64,000 bases of DNA from Streptomyces durmitorensis (GTDB taxonomy: Bacteria; Actinomycetota; Actinomycetes; Streptomycetales; Streptomycetaceae). Position 1 is the stretch's first letter; every line of letters starts with the position of its first letter. The notes under the pieces are model-generated. The model saw only the letters and a list, made by a program, of their open reading frames with translations. It was not told where the DNA came from and did not search any database. Location: positions 4,278,001-4,342,000 of the forward strand of contig NZ_CP097289.1 in NCBI RefSeq assembly GCF_023498005.1. Direction: 5' to 3'. Below, in pieces: positions 42,208-50,559 of the stretch. The translations under genes were made by a program, and so were the position numbers.

Positions 42208-42884
42208 CCCCCCGAAGGGGCAGAGCCCCCACCGAGCTCTCCCTTCCAGCGGCGGTACAGCTGATGCGGCACCCCTGCCGCGTCGAGCGTCCGCCCGGCG
42301 ACGAAGTCCACCAGATCCTGGATGTGCGTCGCCCCCGCGTAGAACGCCGGAGAGGCGGGCAGCACGATCGCGCCCGCCTCGTCCAGGCTCACCAAGTGCT
42401 TCAGCGTCTGCCCGTTCAGCGGCGTCTCGCGTACGCAGACCACCAGCCGGCGGCCTTCCTTGAGCGTCACGCTCGCCGACCGCTGGAGCAGATCCTTCGA
42501 GAGCCCGAGCGCCACCCCGGCCACGCACGCCGTGGACGCGGGCACGATCAGCATCCCCTTGGTCGCGTACGACCCCGACGAGGGCCCTGCGGCCAGATCC
42601 CCGGCCGCCCAGTACCGCACGCCGTCCACCGGCACGTCGAAGGTGCCCGGCTTCCCGTCGGCACCCCGCCCGAGCCACTCCCGCAGGTCGTCCTGCCAGT
42701 GCGCGTCCCGGAAGGCGATGCCCGTCTCGTCGAGGATCGTGAGGCGCGAGGCCCGCGAGACCACCAGGTCCACGCTCTGACCCGCCGCGAGCAGCGCCCG
42801 CAGCACGGCGGCGGCGTACGGGGTCCCTGAGGCCCCCGACACCCCCACGATCCAAGGCTTACGCTGCGTATCTCCTGGCTTCAC
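42204..42884 (-). CDS. mqnM: UbiX-like flavin prenyltransferase (menaquinone pathway)
   Basis: A 226-residue flavoprotein of the UbiX/Pad1 family with the opening WIVGVSGASGTPYAAAVLRAL, the region LIVPASTACVAGVALGLSKDLLQR, then LVVCVRETPLN. UbiX makes prenylated FMN, the cofactor of UbiD-type decarboxylases. It is the last gene of ubiD-ubiA-ubiX, an arrangement assigned to late menaquinone steps in the futalosine pathway, where it supplies the MqnL decarboxylase. It starts 9 nt after the prenyltransferase gene. Confidence 0.9.
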   Translation of the reverse strand: MKPGDTQRKPWIVGVSGASGTPYAAAVLRALLAAGQSVDLVVSRASRLTILDETGIAFRDAHWQDDLREWLGRGADGKPGTFDVPVDGVRYWAAGDLAAGPSSGSYATKGMLIVPASTACVAGVALGLSKDLLQRSASVTLKEGRRLVVCVRETPLNGQTLKHLVSLDEAGAIVLPASPAFYAGATHIQDLVDFVAGRTLDAAGVPHQLYRRWKGELGGGSAPSGG

Positions 42885-42893
42885 GCTGTGAGC

Positions 42894-43817
42894 CTAGACG
42901 GTCAGGCCGCGCACCAGCAGATCGAGCAGCGCACAGACGAAGAGCGCGATACCGATGAAGCCGTTGACCTGGAAGAAGGCCCTGTTGAGCCGCGAGAGGT
43001 CATGGGGCTTCACGATGGAGTGCTCGTAGACGAACGCTCCGGCGACGACCGCGATGCCCAGCCACAGGAACGCGCCCGCGTCGGTGGCGGCGGCGTACCA
43101 GACGAACAGCGCGGTGGTCACCAGGTGACAGCCGCGCGCACCCCAGATGGCGCCCGGGATGCCGAAGCGCGCGGGCACCGACATCACGCCGACCTCGCGG
43201 TCCGTCTCCACGTCCTGGCAGGCGTAGATCAGGTCGAAGCCGCCGATCCACACGCCGACCGCGAGCCCGAGGATGACGGCCTGCCACGACCACTCGCCGG
43301 TGATCGCGATCCAGGCGCCGACCGGACCCATGGCCTGGGCCAGGCCCAGGATCGCCTGCGGGAAGTTCGTGAACCGCTTGCCGTAGGGATAGACCACCAT
43401 CGGGATCACCGCGATGGGCGCGAGTGCGAGGCAGAGCGGGTTGAGCAGGGCGGCCGATGCGAGGAACACGACGAGCGCGATCAGCGCGCCGGTCCAGGCG
43501 GACTTCACCGAGACGGCGCCCGTGACGAGCTCGCGGTGGGCGGTCCTCGGGTTGCGGGCGTCGATCTCCCGGTCGATGATCCGGTTCGCGGCCATGGCGA
43601 ACGTCCGCAGGCCGACCATGCAGATCGTGACCAGGAGCAGCCGCCCCCAGTGGATGTTCTCGTCCAGCTGGAACATCGCGGTCAGGGCCGCGATGTAGGC
43701 GAAGGGCAGGGCGAAGACCGAGTGCTCGATCATGACCAGGCGCAGGAACGCCTTGACCTTGCCGGGCGGGGCGGGCTCGGGCCCGAAGAGTTCCGGAGTC
43801 GCTGAATCAGCACTCAT
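42894..43817 (-). CDS. mqnP: UbiA-like prenyltransferase MqnP
   Basis: A 307-residue integral membrane prenyltransferase with about nine helices. The two Asp-rich motifs are NRIIDREIDARN (about 90-101) and DLIYACQDVETDREVG (about 210-225), which bind the prenyl diphosphate through Mg2+. It attaches the polyprenyl chain to the naphthoquinone precursor of the futalosine route. It starts 2 nt after the mqnL stop, so the three genes form one operon. Confidence 0.92.
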   Translation of the reverse strand: MSADSATPELFGPEPAPPGKVKAFLRLVMIEHSVFALPFAYIAALTAMFQLDENIHWGRLLLVTICMVGLRTFAMAANRIIDREIDARNPRTAHRELVTGAVSVKSAWTGALIALVVFLASAALLNPLCLALAPIAVIPMVVYPYGKRFTNFPQAILGLAQAMGPVGAWIAITGEWSWQAVILGLAVGVWIGGFDLIYACQDVETDREVGVMSVPARFGIPGAIWGARGCHLVTTALFVWYAAATDAGAFLWLGIAVVAGAFVYEHSIVKPHDLSRLNRAFFQVNGFIGIALFVCALLDLLVRGLTV

Positions 43818-43819
43818 CT

Positions 43820-45277
43820 TTAGAGCCCGTACTCCTTCCAGCGGCGGTCGACCTTCGACGCCGTCTCCGGGTCGGACTCGACCATGTTCGGCCAGCCCCC
43901 GTCCCGGGTGTATCCCTCTTCGGGCAGCTTCTTCGTCGCGTCGATGCCCGCCTTGCCGCCCCAGAACTGCTGGTAGGAGGCGTGGTCGAGGTGGTCGACG
44001 GGACCTTCGGCCACCGTCAGGTCGCGGGCGTAGTCGGTGTTGCCGAGCGCGCGCCAGGACACTTCGTGCAGGTCATGGACGTCGCAATCCTTGTCCACGA
44101 CCACGATCAGTTTGGTCAGCGACATCATGTGCGCACCCCAGATGGCGTGCATGACCTTCTGCGCGTGCTTCGGGTACTTCTTGTCGATCGAGACGATCGC
44201 GCAGTTGTGGAAGCCGCCCGACTCCGGCAGGTGGTAGTCCACGATGTCCGGGACGATCACCTTGAGGAGGGGGAGGAAGAACCTCTCCGTGGCGCGGCCA
44301 AGGGGGCCGTCCTCCGTCGGCGGCCGGCCCACGACGATCGACTGGAGCAGCGGACGCTTCCGCATCGTCACGCAGTCGATCTTCAGCGCGGGGAACGGCT
44401 CCTGCGGCGTGTAGAACCCGGTGTGGTCGCCGAAGGGACCCTCGGGGAGCATCTCGCCCGGCTCCAGCCAGCCCTCGATGACGACCTCGGCGTGCGCCGG
44501 GACCTGGAGCGGGACCGTCTTGCAGTCGACCATCTCCACGCGCTTGCCCTGGATGAACCCGGCCAGCATGTACTCGTCCATGTCGCCGGGCAGCGGCGCG
44601 GTCGACGCGTACGTCACGGCGGGCGGACAGCCGAAGGCGATCGCCACGGGGAGCTTCTCGCCCCTGCGGGCGGCCACCTGGTAGTGGTTGCGGCTGTCCT
44701 TGTGGATCTGCCAGTGCATGCCGATGGTGCGCTTGTCGTGGCGCTGGAGGCGGTACAGACCGAGGTTGCGGACGCCGGTGTCCGGGTCCTTGGTGTGGGT
44801 CAGGCCCAGGTTGAAGAAGGAGCCGCCGTCCTCGGGCCAGGTGAAGAGCGCGGGCAGCTTCTCCAGGTCGACGTCGTCGCCGGTGAGGACGACCTCCTGC
44901 ACGGGCGCGTTGTCGGACTTCACCTTCTTCGGCGGCACGTGCGTCATGGCGCCGAGCTTCCCGAACGCCTCGCGCACCCCGACGAAGCCGTGCGGCAGCT
45001 CCGGCTTGAGCAGGCCGCCGATCTTCTCGCTGATCTCGCCGTACGACTTCAGGCCGAGCGCCTTCAGGAGGCGGCGGTCCGTCCCGTACACGTTCATCGC
45101 AAGGGGCATCGCCGAGCCCTTGACGTTCTCGAAGAGGAGCGCGGGGCCGCCGGACTTCTGCACCCGGTCGGTGATCTCGCCGACCTCCAGATACGGATCG
45201 ACCTCGGCCTTGATGCGCTTGAGATCGCCCTCGCGCTCCAGTGCACGGAGCAGGGAGCGAAGATCGTCATAAGCCAT
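43820..45277 (-). CDS. mqnL: UbiD-like decarboxylase MqnL
   Basis: A 485-residue UbiD-family protein with the expected blocks GIGMHWQIHKDSRNHY-like (here TIGMHWQIHKDSRNHYQ), GEMLPEGPFGDHTGFYTP and the DEVSWR-like C-terminal region. Using prenyl-FMN from the UbiX partner, it decarboxylates the naphthoquinone carboxylate intermediate of the futalosine pathway. First gene of mqnL-mqnP-mqnM. The 89-nt gap upstream, shared with the divergent PLDc_N gene, should hold the promoter. Confidence 0.92.
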   Translation of the reverse strand: MAYDDLRSLLRALEREGDLKRIKAEVDPYLEVGEITDRVQKSGGPALLFENVKGSAMPLAMNVYGTDRRLLKALGLKSYGEISEKIGGLLKPELPHGFVGVREAFGKLGAMTHVPPKKVKSDNAPVQEVVLTGDDVDLEKLPALFTWPEDGGSFFNLGLTHTKDPDTGVRNLGLYRLQRHDKRTIGMHWQIHKDSRNHYQVAARRGEKLPVAIAFGCPPAVTYASTAPLPGDMDEYMLAGFIQGKRVEMVDCKTVPLQVPAHAEVVIEGWLEPGEMLPEGPFGDHTGFYTPQEPFPALKIDCVTMRKRPLLQSIVVGRPPTEDGPLGRATERFFLPLLKVIVPDIVDYHLPESGGFHNCAIVSIDKKYPKHAQKVMHAIWGAHMMSLTKLIVVVDKDCDVHDLHEVSWRALGNTDYARDLTVAEGPVDHLDHASYQQFWGGKAGIDATKKLPEEGYTRDGGWPNMVESDPETASKVDRRWKEYGL

Positions 45278-45366
45278 GCGGTCAAGTATCGGTCACCGGC
45301 TACCCTGGCCCCGACAGCGGGGCCCGCACGCCGCCCTACCTTCGTCGCTTGGGGAATCGCGCCACC

Positions 45367-45690
45367 ATGCTCCGGTATCTGCCGTTCCTGCTGGTCCTGG
45401 CCGTGTGGATCTATGCCTTCATCGATGTCCTGAACACTCCGGAGAAGGAGATCAGGCATCTGCCGAAGGTGGTCTGGGTCATCATCGTGCTGCTCTTCGG
45501 CGAGGTTCTCCTCGGACCGATCGCCTGGTTCGTCACGGGCAAGGTGCGCAAGACACCCGCCGCCGGAAGCGGCCCGCGCGCCGGGCGCGGCGGACAGTGG
45601 GTCGCGCCGGACGACAACCCCGAGTTCCTGAAGTCCCTCAGGGACGAGGACCCGGACGACAAGAAGCGGGACAAGGGCACGGAGAGCTAG
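45367..45690 (+). CDS. Small membrane protein with PLDc_N domain
   Basis: 107 residues. Two hydrophobic helices (about 4-22 and 37-57) flank the motif DVLNTPEKEIRHLPKVVW, which matches the short membrane domain found at the N-terminus of cardiolipin synthases (PLDc_N). A polar tail (WVAPDDNPEFLKSLRDEDPDD) follows. The phospholipase D catalytic domain is absent, as in many stand-alone actinobacterial copies. Function is unknown; it is divergent from mqnL. Confidence 0.85.
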   Translation: MLRYLPFLLVLAVWIYAFIDVLNTPEKEIRHLPKVVWVIIVLLFGEVLLGPIAWFVTGKVRKTPAAGSGPRAGRGGQWVAPDDNPEFLKSLRDEDPDDKKRDKGTES

Positions 45691-45712
45691 GGCCAGGGCA
45701 ACGGAAGGCTGA

Positions 45713-46645
45713 ATGATGGAACTGCGGCTGCTCGTCACCTTCGAAAAAGTCGCGTCCGTACTCAGCTTCACGCAGGCCGCGGCCGAGCTGAAGTACGCCC
45801 AGTCCAGCGTCACCAGCCAGATCCGCTCCCTGGAGTCCTCGCTGGGCACCGAGCTCTTCGACCGGCTCGGCAGCCGCATCCGTCTGACTCAGGCCGGTGA
45901 GCGCCTGCTCCCCTACGCCCGGCAGATCATCGAGCTGACGGAAGAGGCACGGGCCGAGGTCGCCGACGCCGGGGAACCGAGCGGCGCGATCGCGGTCGGC
46001 ACGATGGAGTCGCTGACCTCCTACCGCCTGCCCCCGCTGCTCGAACTCTTCCACCACCGCTACCCGAAGGTGCAGCTCTCGCTGCGCCCCACCCTCGGCG
46101 ACGAGACCCGCCACGCGCTGCGGCAGGGGACGTACGACGTGGGGTTCCTGATGGAGCGGGAGACCACGCACGCGGGCCTGGAGACCGAGGTCCTCGCCGA
46201 GGAGCCGCTGGTCCTGGTCTGCGCGCCGACGCATCCGCTGGCCGGGCACGGGGGTGACTCGCTCGCCACGGGCGACCTGGCGGCGGTGCAGCTGGTCGGC
46301 ACGGAGCCGGGCTGCCCCTATCGCGACCTGTTCGAGGACGAGCTGCGGGTGCGCAACGGCGCCCCGCCGCCCTTCATGGAGTTCGGCACGATCGAGGCCA
46401 CCAAGCGGGGTGTCGCCGGTGGCCTCGGGGTGGCGCTCCTGCCGCGGGTGGCGGTGCGGGAGGAGCTGGCTTCGGGGGTGCTTGTCGCGCTGCCGTGGGA
46501 GCCGCCGTTCGTGCTGCACACGCAGCTGGCGTGGCGGTCGGGGAAGCGGCTTGCCTCGCATGTGCGGCTGTTCATCGACCAGTCGGTACGGCTGGTGCGG
46601 GAGCAGGCAGCGGAGGCTCAGCAGTCTCAGGAGCCGGTGAACTAG
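45713..46645 (+). CDS. LysR-family regulator
   Basis: A 310-residue LysR protein. The N-terminal winged helix is at about 1-62 (LLVTFEKVASVLSFTQAAAELKYAQSSVTSQIRSLE in segments) and a periplasmic-binding-like effector domain at about 90-295. It starts at ATGATG 22 nt after the PLDc_N gene and may be cotranscribed with it. The 3' end overlaps the convergent DMT transporter gene by 74 nt, a long overlap. The transporter is a likely target. Confidence 0.9.
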   Translation: MMELRLLVTFEKVASVLSFTQAAAELKYAQSSVTSQIRSLESSLGTELFDRLGSRIRLTQAGERLLPYARQIIELTEEARAEVADAGEPSGAIAVGTMESLTSYRLPPLLELFHHRYPKVQLSLRPTLGDETRHALRQGTYDVGFLMERETTHAGLETEVLAEEPLVLVCAPTHPLAGHGGDSLATGDLAAVQLVGTEPGCPYRDLFEDELRVRNGAPPPFMEFGTIEATKRGVAGGLGVALLPRVAVREELASGVLVALPWEPPFVLHTQLAWRSGKRLASHVRLFIDQSVRLVREQAAEAQQSQEPVN

Positions 46646-47507
46646 CCACCTTCCTGGGCGACTTGGCGCGGTTCACCTTGAGGCTCGCGAGGACGATCAG
46701 CGGTACGCCGAGCGCCTGGACGAGCCCGATGTGGTGCCCGTAGACGGCCCAGTCGGCGACCATCGCGACCGCCGGGTAGGTGAAGGCGAGTACGGCGATC
46801 TTGGCGGTGGGCAGCTTCGCGTACGCCGCGTACATCAGGACGTACATGAGGCCGGTGTGGATGACGCCGAGCCCGACCAGCCAGGCCCAGCCCGAGCCCG
46901 TGCCGCTCATCGCGCCGAAGTCGGCGAAGGGCAGCAACAGCGGTATGCCGACGAGGACTTGGACCAGGGCGATGAGGTGGGGTCGTACACCGGTGATGCG
47001 CTTGGTGACGAGCGTGGACAGGCCGTAGAGCAGTGCGGCAAGGAGCGCGAAGCCGATGCCGGTGAGCGAGCCGAGGTCGCCAGGACGCACCCCGGAGACC
47101 AGGACGAGACCGGCGAACGCGGTGGCCAGCCACATGAGTTGATGCCTGGTCAGGCGCTCGCGGAAGATGACCGCGCTGAGCAGCACGAGCAGGAAAGGCT
47201 GCGTGTGGTAGACGACGGTGGCCAGGGAGATCGAGGTCTCCTCGTACGCCTTGAAGAGGAACACCCAGTTGAAGACGATGAACGCGCCGCCGAGCGCGGC
47301 GAGTCCGAGCTTCTTCGGGGTGAGGCCGTGGCCGCGGAAGTAGCCGCGGGCGAAGGCGTAGGCGCCCAGGGCGAGGGCACCGAAGAGCACGCGGAAGAAC
47401 ACGACGTTGAAGGCCGACGCGCCCGACTCGACGACGAAGATCCCGAGGGTGCCGGAGAGCACCATCGCGGCGGTGAGCTGGGCCGTGCCCTTGTTCTCTG
47501 AGGTCAT
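46572..47507 (-). CDS. EamA/DMT-family transporter
   Basis: A 311-residue protein with ten hydrophobic helices and two EamA repeats (FRVLFGALALGAYAF and YLVG-like segments; ETSISLATVVYHTQPFLLVLL). Such proteins export amino acids or metabolites. The C-terminal 25 residues (SSPAPETAEPPLPAPAP) are low complexity and lie opposite the LysR C-terminus. ATG at 47507 lies 116 nt from the deaminase gene on the other strand. Confidence 0.9.
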   Translation of the reverse strand: MTSENKGTAQLTAAMVLSGTLGIFVVESGASAFNVVFFRVLFGALALGAYAFARGYFRGHGLTPKKLGLAALGGAFIVFNWVFLFKAYEETSISLATVVYHTQPFLLVLLSAVIFRERLTRHQLMWLATAFAGLVLVSGVRPGDLGSLTGIGFALLAALLYGLSTLVTKRITGVRPHLIALVQVLVGIPLLLPFADFGAMSGTGSGWAWLVGLGVIHTGLMYVLMYAAYAKLPTAKIAVLAFTYPAVAMVADWAVYGHHIGLVQALGVPLIVLASLKVNRAKSPRKVASSPAPETAEPPLPAPAPAVPTGR

Positions 47508-47623
47508 GCGTCGAAGCTACGAGCGGACGTATGCGCTGGTCCACGAGCCAGTGGGGCGTCGTGCCGATGGGGCCATCGGCGGGGACGATGGCTCCTGACA
47601 GGGACCTCACGAAGGGTGCACGC

Positions 47624-48076
47624 ATGGATCAGGCACAGGCCCGCGCATGGCTCACGACCGCTGTCGACGAGGCGCGGCAGGGGCTCGCGGAGGGCGGTAT
47701 CCCGATCGGCGCCGCGCTCTACGGCGCGGACGGGGTTCTGCTGGGGCGCGGGCACAATCGCCGCGTCCAGGACGGCGATCCGTCCCTGCACGCGGAGACG
47801 TCGGCGTTCCGGGACGCGGGGCGGCAGCGCACCTATCGCGGGACGACGATGGTCACGACGCTCTCCCCCTGCTGGTACTGCAGCGGCCTGGTGCGGCAGT
47901 TCGGGATCTCGCGGGTGGTCGTGGGCGAGGCGCGGACGTTCCACGGCGGGCACGACTGGCTCGCGGAGCACGGCGTGGAGATCGTGGTCCTCGACGATCC
48001 CGCGTGCGCGGCGATGATGGAGGACTTCATCGCGGCGCGGCCGGAGCTGTGGCACGAGGACATCGGAGCCGACTAG
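47624..48076 (+). CDS. Nucleoside/cytosine deaminase-like protein (CDA fold)
   Basis: 150 residues with the zinc motifs of the cytidine deaminase superfamily: HAETSAF (HAE) at about residue 58 and SPCWYCSGL (PCxxC) at about 85. The pattern with GGIPIGAALYGADG near the start resembles guanine/cytosine deaminases. It deaminates a nucleobase in the cytoplasm; the exact base is not decided. ATG at 47624 was preferred over 47531 since the family begins near MDQAQARAWL. The end overlaps a convergent ArsR gene by 4 nt. Confidence 0.87.
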   Translation: MDQAQARAWLTTAVDEARQGLAEGGIPIGAALYGADGVLLGRGHNRRVQDGDPSLHAETSAFRDAGRQRTYRGTTMVTTLSPCWYCSGLVRQFGISRVVVGEARTFHGGHDWLAEHGVEIVVLDDPACAAMMEDFIAARPELWHEDIGAD

Positions 48077-48396
48077 TCGGGCCGCAGCACCAGCGCGAGC
48101 AGGCCCGGGAAGCGCGCCTCGAACTCCTCCCGGCGGAGCCGGTTGACCCGTCGCGGCCCCTCGTCCCGCTGCTCGACGATCCCCGCTCCCCGCAGCACCC
48201 CGAAGTGGTGGCTCAGCGCCGCCTTGCCGACGGGTACGTCGAAGCTGCCGCAGGCGCGGGACCAGTCGGGGGACGACGCCAACTCCCGTACCAGTTCCAG
48301 GCGTACGGGATCGGCCAGTGCGGTGAGCGCGGTCAGTACGGACACCTCGTCCGGGTGCACGTGCACCGGCGCCGCGCGGTGATGCGTGTTCGCCAC
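48073..48396 (-). CDS. ArsR-family (non-metal type) regulator
   Basis: A 107-residue winged helix with LTALADPVRLELVRELASS and the recognition region VPVGKAALSHHFGVLRGAGIV. It lacks the CVC metal site, so another signal is likely, perhaps redox or quinone. GTG at 48396 has GGGAGGGAGGGG upstream. It is divergent from the quinone-reductase-like gene, with two GAGTGTT inverted repeats between them. Confidence 0.88.
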   Translation of the reverse strand: MANTHHRAAPVHVHPDEVSVLTALTALADPVRLELVRELASSPDWSRACGSFDVPVGKAALSHHFGVLRGAGIVEQRDEGPRRVNRLRREEFEARFPGLLALVLRPD

Positions 48397-48428
48397 GGCC
48401 GACCCCTCCCTCCCCCTCGGCCTCTTGC

Positions 48429-48483
48429 CGAGTGTTCGATGAAAACCATACACTCCGAGTGTTCGCTTCCCGTTAAACACTCG
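48429..48483. promoter_or_regulatory. Paired GAGTGTT inverted repeats
   Basis: CGAGTGTT at 48429 with ACACTC at 48550-48555's equivalent here, 48450-48455, forms one inverted repeat. CGAGTGTT (48456-48463) with AACACTCG (48476-48483) forms a perfect 8-bp second one. They sit between the ArsR and oxidoreductase genes and are the likely ArsR operators. Confidence 0.65.
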
Positions 48484-48498
48484 AAGAGGTGCCCAGCC

Positions 48499-49491
48499 AT
48501 GCCCATGTCCACCATGCGCGCGATCCAGTTCCAGGAGTACGGCGGCCCCGAGGTCCTCAGGGTGGCCGACACGAGCGCCCCCGAGCCCGGCCCCGGCCAG
48601 ATCACCGTCGACGTCGCCTACACCGGCGTGAACTTCGCCGACCTCAAGGCCCGCGCCGAGGGCTACCGCGTGCCCTCGCTGCCCTACGTGCCGGGCCTGG
48701 AGGTCTCCGGTCGCGTCCGGGCGCTCGGCGCGGGCGTCGAGGGGTTCGAGGTCGGCCAGGAGGTCGCCGCGCTCACCGAGGGCGGGGCGTACGCCGAGGT
48801 CGCGCTCGCCGATGCCACCACGGTGTTCGCCCTGCCGGACGGCGTGGACCTGCGCACGGCCGCCACCCTGCCCACGGTCCTGCCCACCGCGCACGCCCTG
48901 CTCCACGAAGTGGGCCGGCTGCGCGCGGGCGAGACGGTCCTCGTGCAGGGCGCGGCCGGCGGAATCGGCACGGTGGTGGGCCAGTTGGCGAAGGCGGGCG
49001 GCGCGGGCGCGGTGTACGGCGTCGTGTCGAGCGAGGCCAAGGCCAAGTACGCCCTTGAGCACGGGTACGACGAGGTGTTCGTCGGGGACGGCTTCGCCGC
49101 GGAGGTCCGCGCGGCCACCGGCGGGCGCGGGGTGGACCTCGCCCTTGACCCGGTCGGCGGCGACGCGTTCCGCGACGGGCTCGCCGCGCTCGCCGTCTTC
49201 GGCCGGCTCGTCTCCTTCGGCAACGCGAGCTCGGCGGAGCCGTGGCAGGTGGGCCAGCCCGAGCTGTACGGGACGGCGCTCGGAGTCTTCGGCTTCTCGA
49301 TCCTCTCCCTCGCCAAGACGGCACCGCAGGCCCTGCGCGAGGTCGCGGCCCGCGCCTTCGCGAAGGTGGCCGACGGGACGGTGGAGCTGCCGGTGACGGC
49401 GGAGTTCGGCCTCGCGGACGCGGCCGACGCGCATCGCCTGATGGGGGCGCGCACGAGCACGGGGAAGCTGCTGCTGCGGGTGGCGGGCTGA
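48499..49491 (+). CDS. Zinc-independent quinone oxidoreductase-like MDR protein
   Basis: 330 residues of the medium-chain dehydrogenase/reductase superfamily. The N-terminal GroES-like half has MRAIQFQEYGGPEVLRV and PGLEVSGRVRALG. The Rossmann half has VLVQGAAGGIGTVVGQLAK and LDPVGGDAF. The zinc-ligand cysteines are absent, as in NADPH:quinone reductases (QOR). It reduces quinones or enones with NADPH. ATG at 48499 has GAAGAGG upstream. Regulation by the divergent ArsR protein is likely. Confidence 0.9.
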   Translation: MPMSTMRAIQFQEYGGPEVLRVADTSAPEPGPGQITVDVAYTGVNFADLKARAEGYRVPSLPYVPGLEVSGRVRALGAGVEGFEVGQEVAALTEGGAYAEVALADATTVFALPDGVDLRTAATLPTVLPTAHALLHEVGRLRAGETVLVQGAAGGIGTVVGQLAKAGGAGAVYGVVSSEAKAKYALEHGYDEVFVGDGFAAEVRAATGGRGVDLALDPVGGDAFRDGLAALAVFGRLVSFGNASSAEPWQVGQPELYGTALGVFGFSILSLAKTAPQALREVAARAFAKVADGTVELPVTAEFGLADAADAHRLMGARTSTGKLLLRVAG

Positions 49492-49524
49492 CGTCACGGC
49501 CTGTCCGGGAGGACAGTGAAGAGC

Positions 49525-50517
49525 ATGACGACCTCCTCGGGAGAGCACGGCAGGGGCGAGCCCCGCATCCCCACCATCGACCTGGAACCGTGGCTCTCCG
49601 GCGACCCGGCGGCCCGTGCCGCCGTCGCGCGGACCGTGGACCGCGCGCTGCGGACGGCCGGGTTCCTGCTGGTGACCGGCCACGGCGTGGACCCGTCCCT
49701 GCGCACACGCATCCGGGCAGCGGCCCGCGCGTTCTTCGTACTCCCCGCGTCGGTCAAGGAGCCGTACGCCGCGAAGGTCGGCGGGCGCGGCTGGCTCGGC
49801 CCCGGCGCCGAGGCCAACGGCTACGCGGAGGGGACCGAGACCCCGCCCGACCTCAAGGAGTCCCTGACCTTCGCGACCGAGCGCCCCTTCGACGACCCGG
49901 CCGTCAACGCCGAGTGGTACGAACCGAATGTCTGGCCCGCGGAGGCACCCGGACTGAGGGCTCTCTGCTCGGCCTACCTCGCCCGGATGGAGAAACTCAC
50001 CGACCAGCTCCTCACCCTCCTCGGCGAGGCACTGGGCGAGCGGCCGGACTTCTTCACACGGCACATGAGTCACCCGACGTACGGCTTCAATATCAACTGG
50101 TACCCGGGCACGGAGGTCGTGGGGAAGCCGCAGCCCGGCCAGTTCCGCATCGGCCCGCACACCGACTTCGGCACGGTCACCGTGCTCGACCGGCAGGCGG
50201 GCAAGGGCGGACTCCAGGTCTTCACCGACGAGGGCGGCTGGCAGGACGCCCCGTACGACCCGGAGGCGTTCACCGTCAACATCGGGGATCTGATGGCCCG
50301 TTGGACCGGCGACCGCTGGCGCTCGGGCCGCCACCGGGTCCTGCCGCCACCGGCCGACGCACCGGCCGAGGAGCTGATGTCCCTGGTCTACTTCGGCGAG
50401 TGCACGCCGGGCACGCTCGTGGAGTCGGTGCCCGCGCCGGTGGGGCGGGTGGCGTACGAGCCGGTGGACTCGCACACGTATCTGCGGGCGAAGCTGGACG
50501 CGATCACGCTGGGCTGA
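49525..50517 (+). CDS. 2-oxoglutarate/Fe(II) dioxygenase, isopenicillin N synthase-like
   Basis: 330 residues with the N-terminal DIOX_N block (PTIDLEPWLSGDPAARAAV, GFLLVTGHGVD) and the iron ligands His and Asp in IGPHTDFGTVTVL and His in SGRHRVLPPP. It uses iron and oxygen, normally with 2-oxoglutarate, to oxidise a small molecule. The substrate is unknown. ATG at 49525 is preferred: GGAGG lies 11 nt upstream, whereas the in-frame GTG at 49516 is only 2 nt past it. The stop codon lies in a 14-bp tandem repeat. Confidence 0.88.
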   Translation: MTTSSGEHGRGEPRIPTIDLEPWLSGDPAARAAVARTVDRALRTAGFLLVTGHGVDPSLRTRIRAAARAFFVLPASVKEPYAAKVGGRGWLGPGAEANGYAEGTETPPDLKESLTFATERPFDDPAVNAEWYEPNVWPAEAPGLRALCSAYLARMEKLTDQLLTLLGEALGERPDFFTRHMSHPTYGFNINWYPGTEVVGKPQPGQFRIGPHTDFGTVTVLDRQAGKGGLQVFTDEGGWQDAPYDPEAFTVNIGDLMARWTGDRWRSGRHRVLPPPADAPAEELMSLVYFGECTPGTLVESVPAPVGRVAYEPVDSHTYLRAKLDAITLG

Positions 50518-50558
50518 TCACGCTGGGCTGATCTCCCTGGGCTGTTCTCCCTGGGCTG
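50503..50558. repeat. Four 14-bp tandem repeats across a stop codon
   Basis: ATCACGCTGGGCTG at 50503 and 50517, ATCTCCCTGGGCTG at 50531 and TTCTCCCTGGGCTG at 50545. The first unit contains the last codons of the dioxygenase; its TGA straddles units one and two. The array ends 1 bp before the convergent SRPBCC stop. Confidence 0.9.
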
Positions 50559-50559
50559 A

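Noticed and set aside
47647..49491. A 614-codon frame spanning the deaminase, ArsR and oxidoreductase genes
   Set aside because: Only the last 330 codons match a family; the rest is out-of-frame sequence of the neighbours.
48073..50475. An 800-codon minus-strand frame
   Set aside because: Only the ArsR part at 48073-48396 is real; the rest is antisense to the oxidoreductase and dioxygenase.
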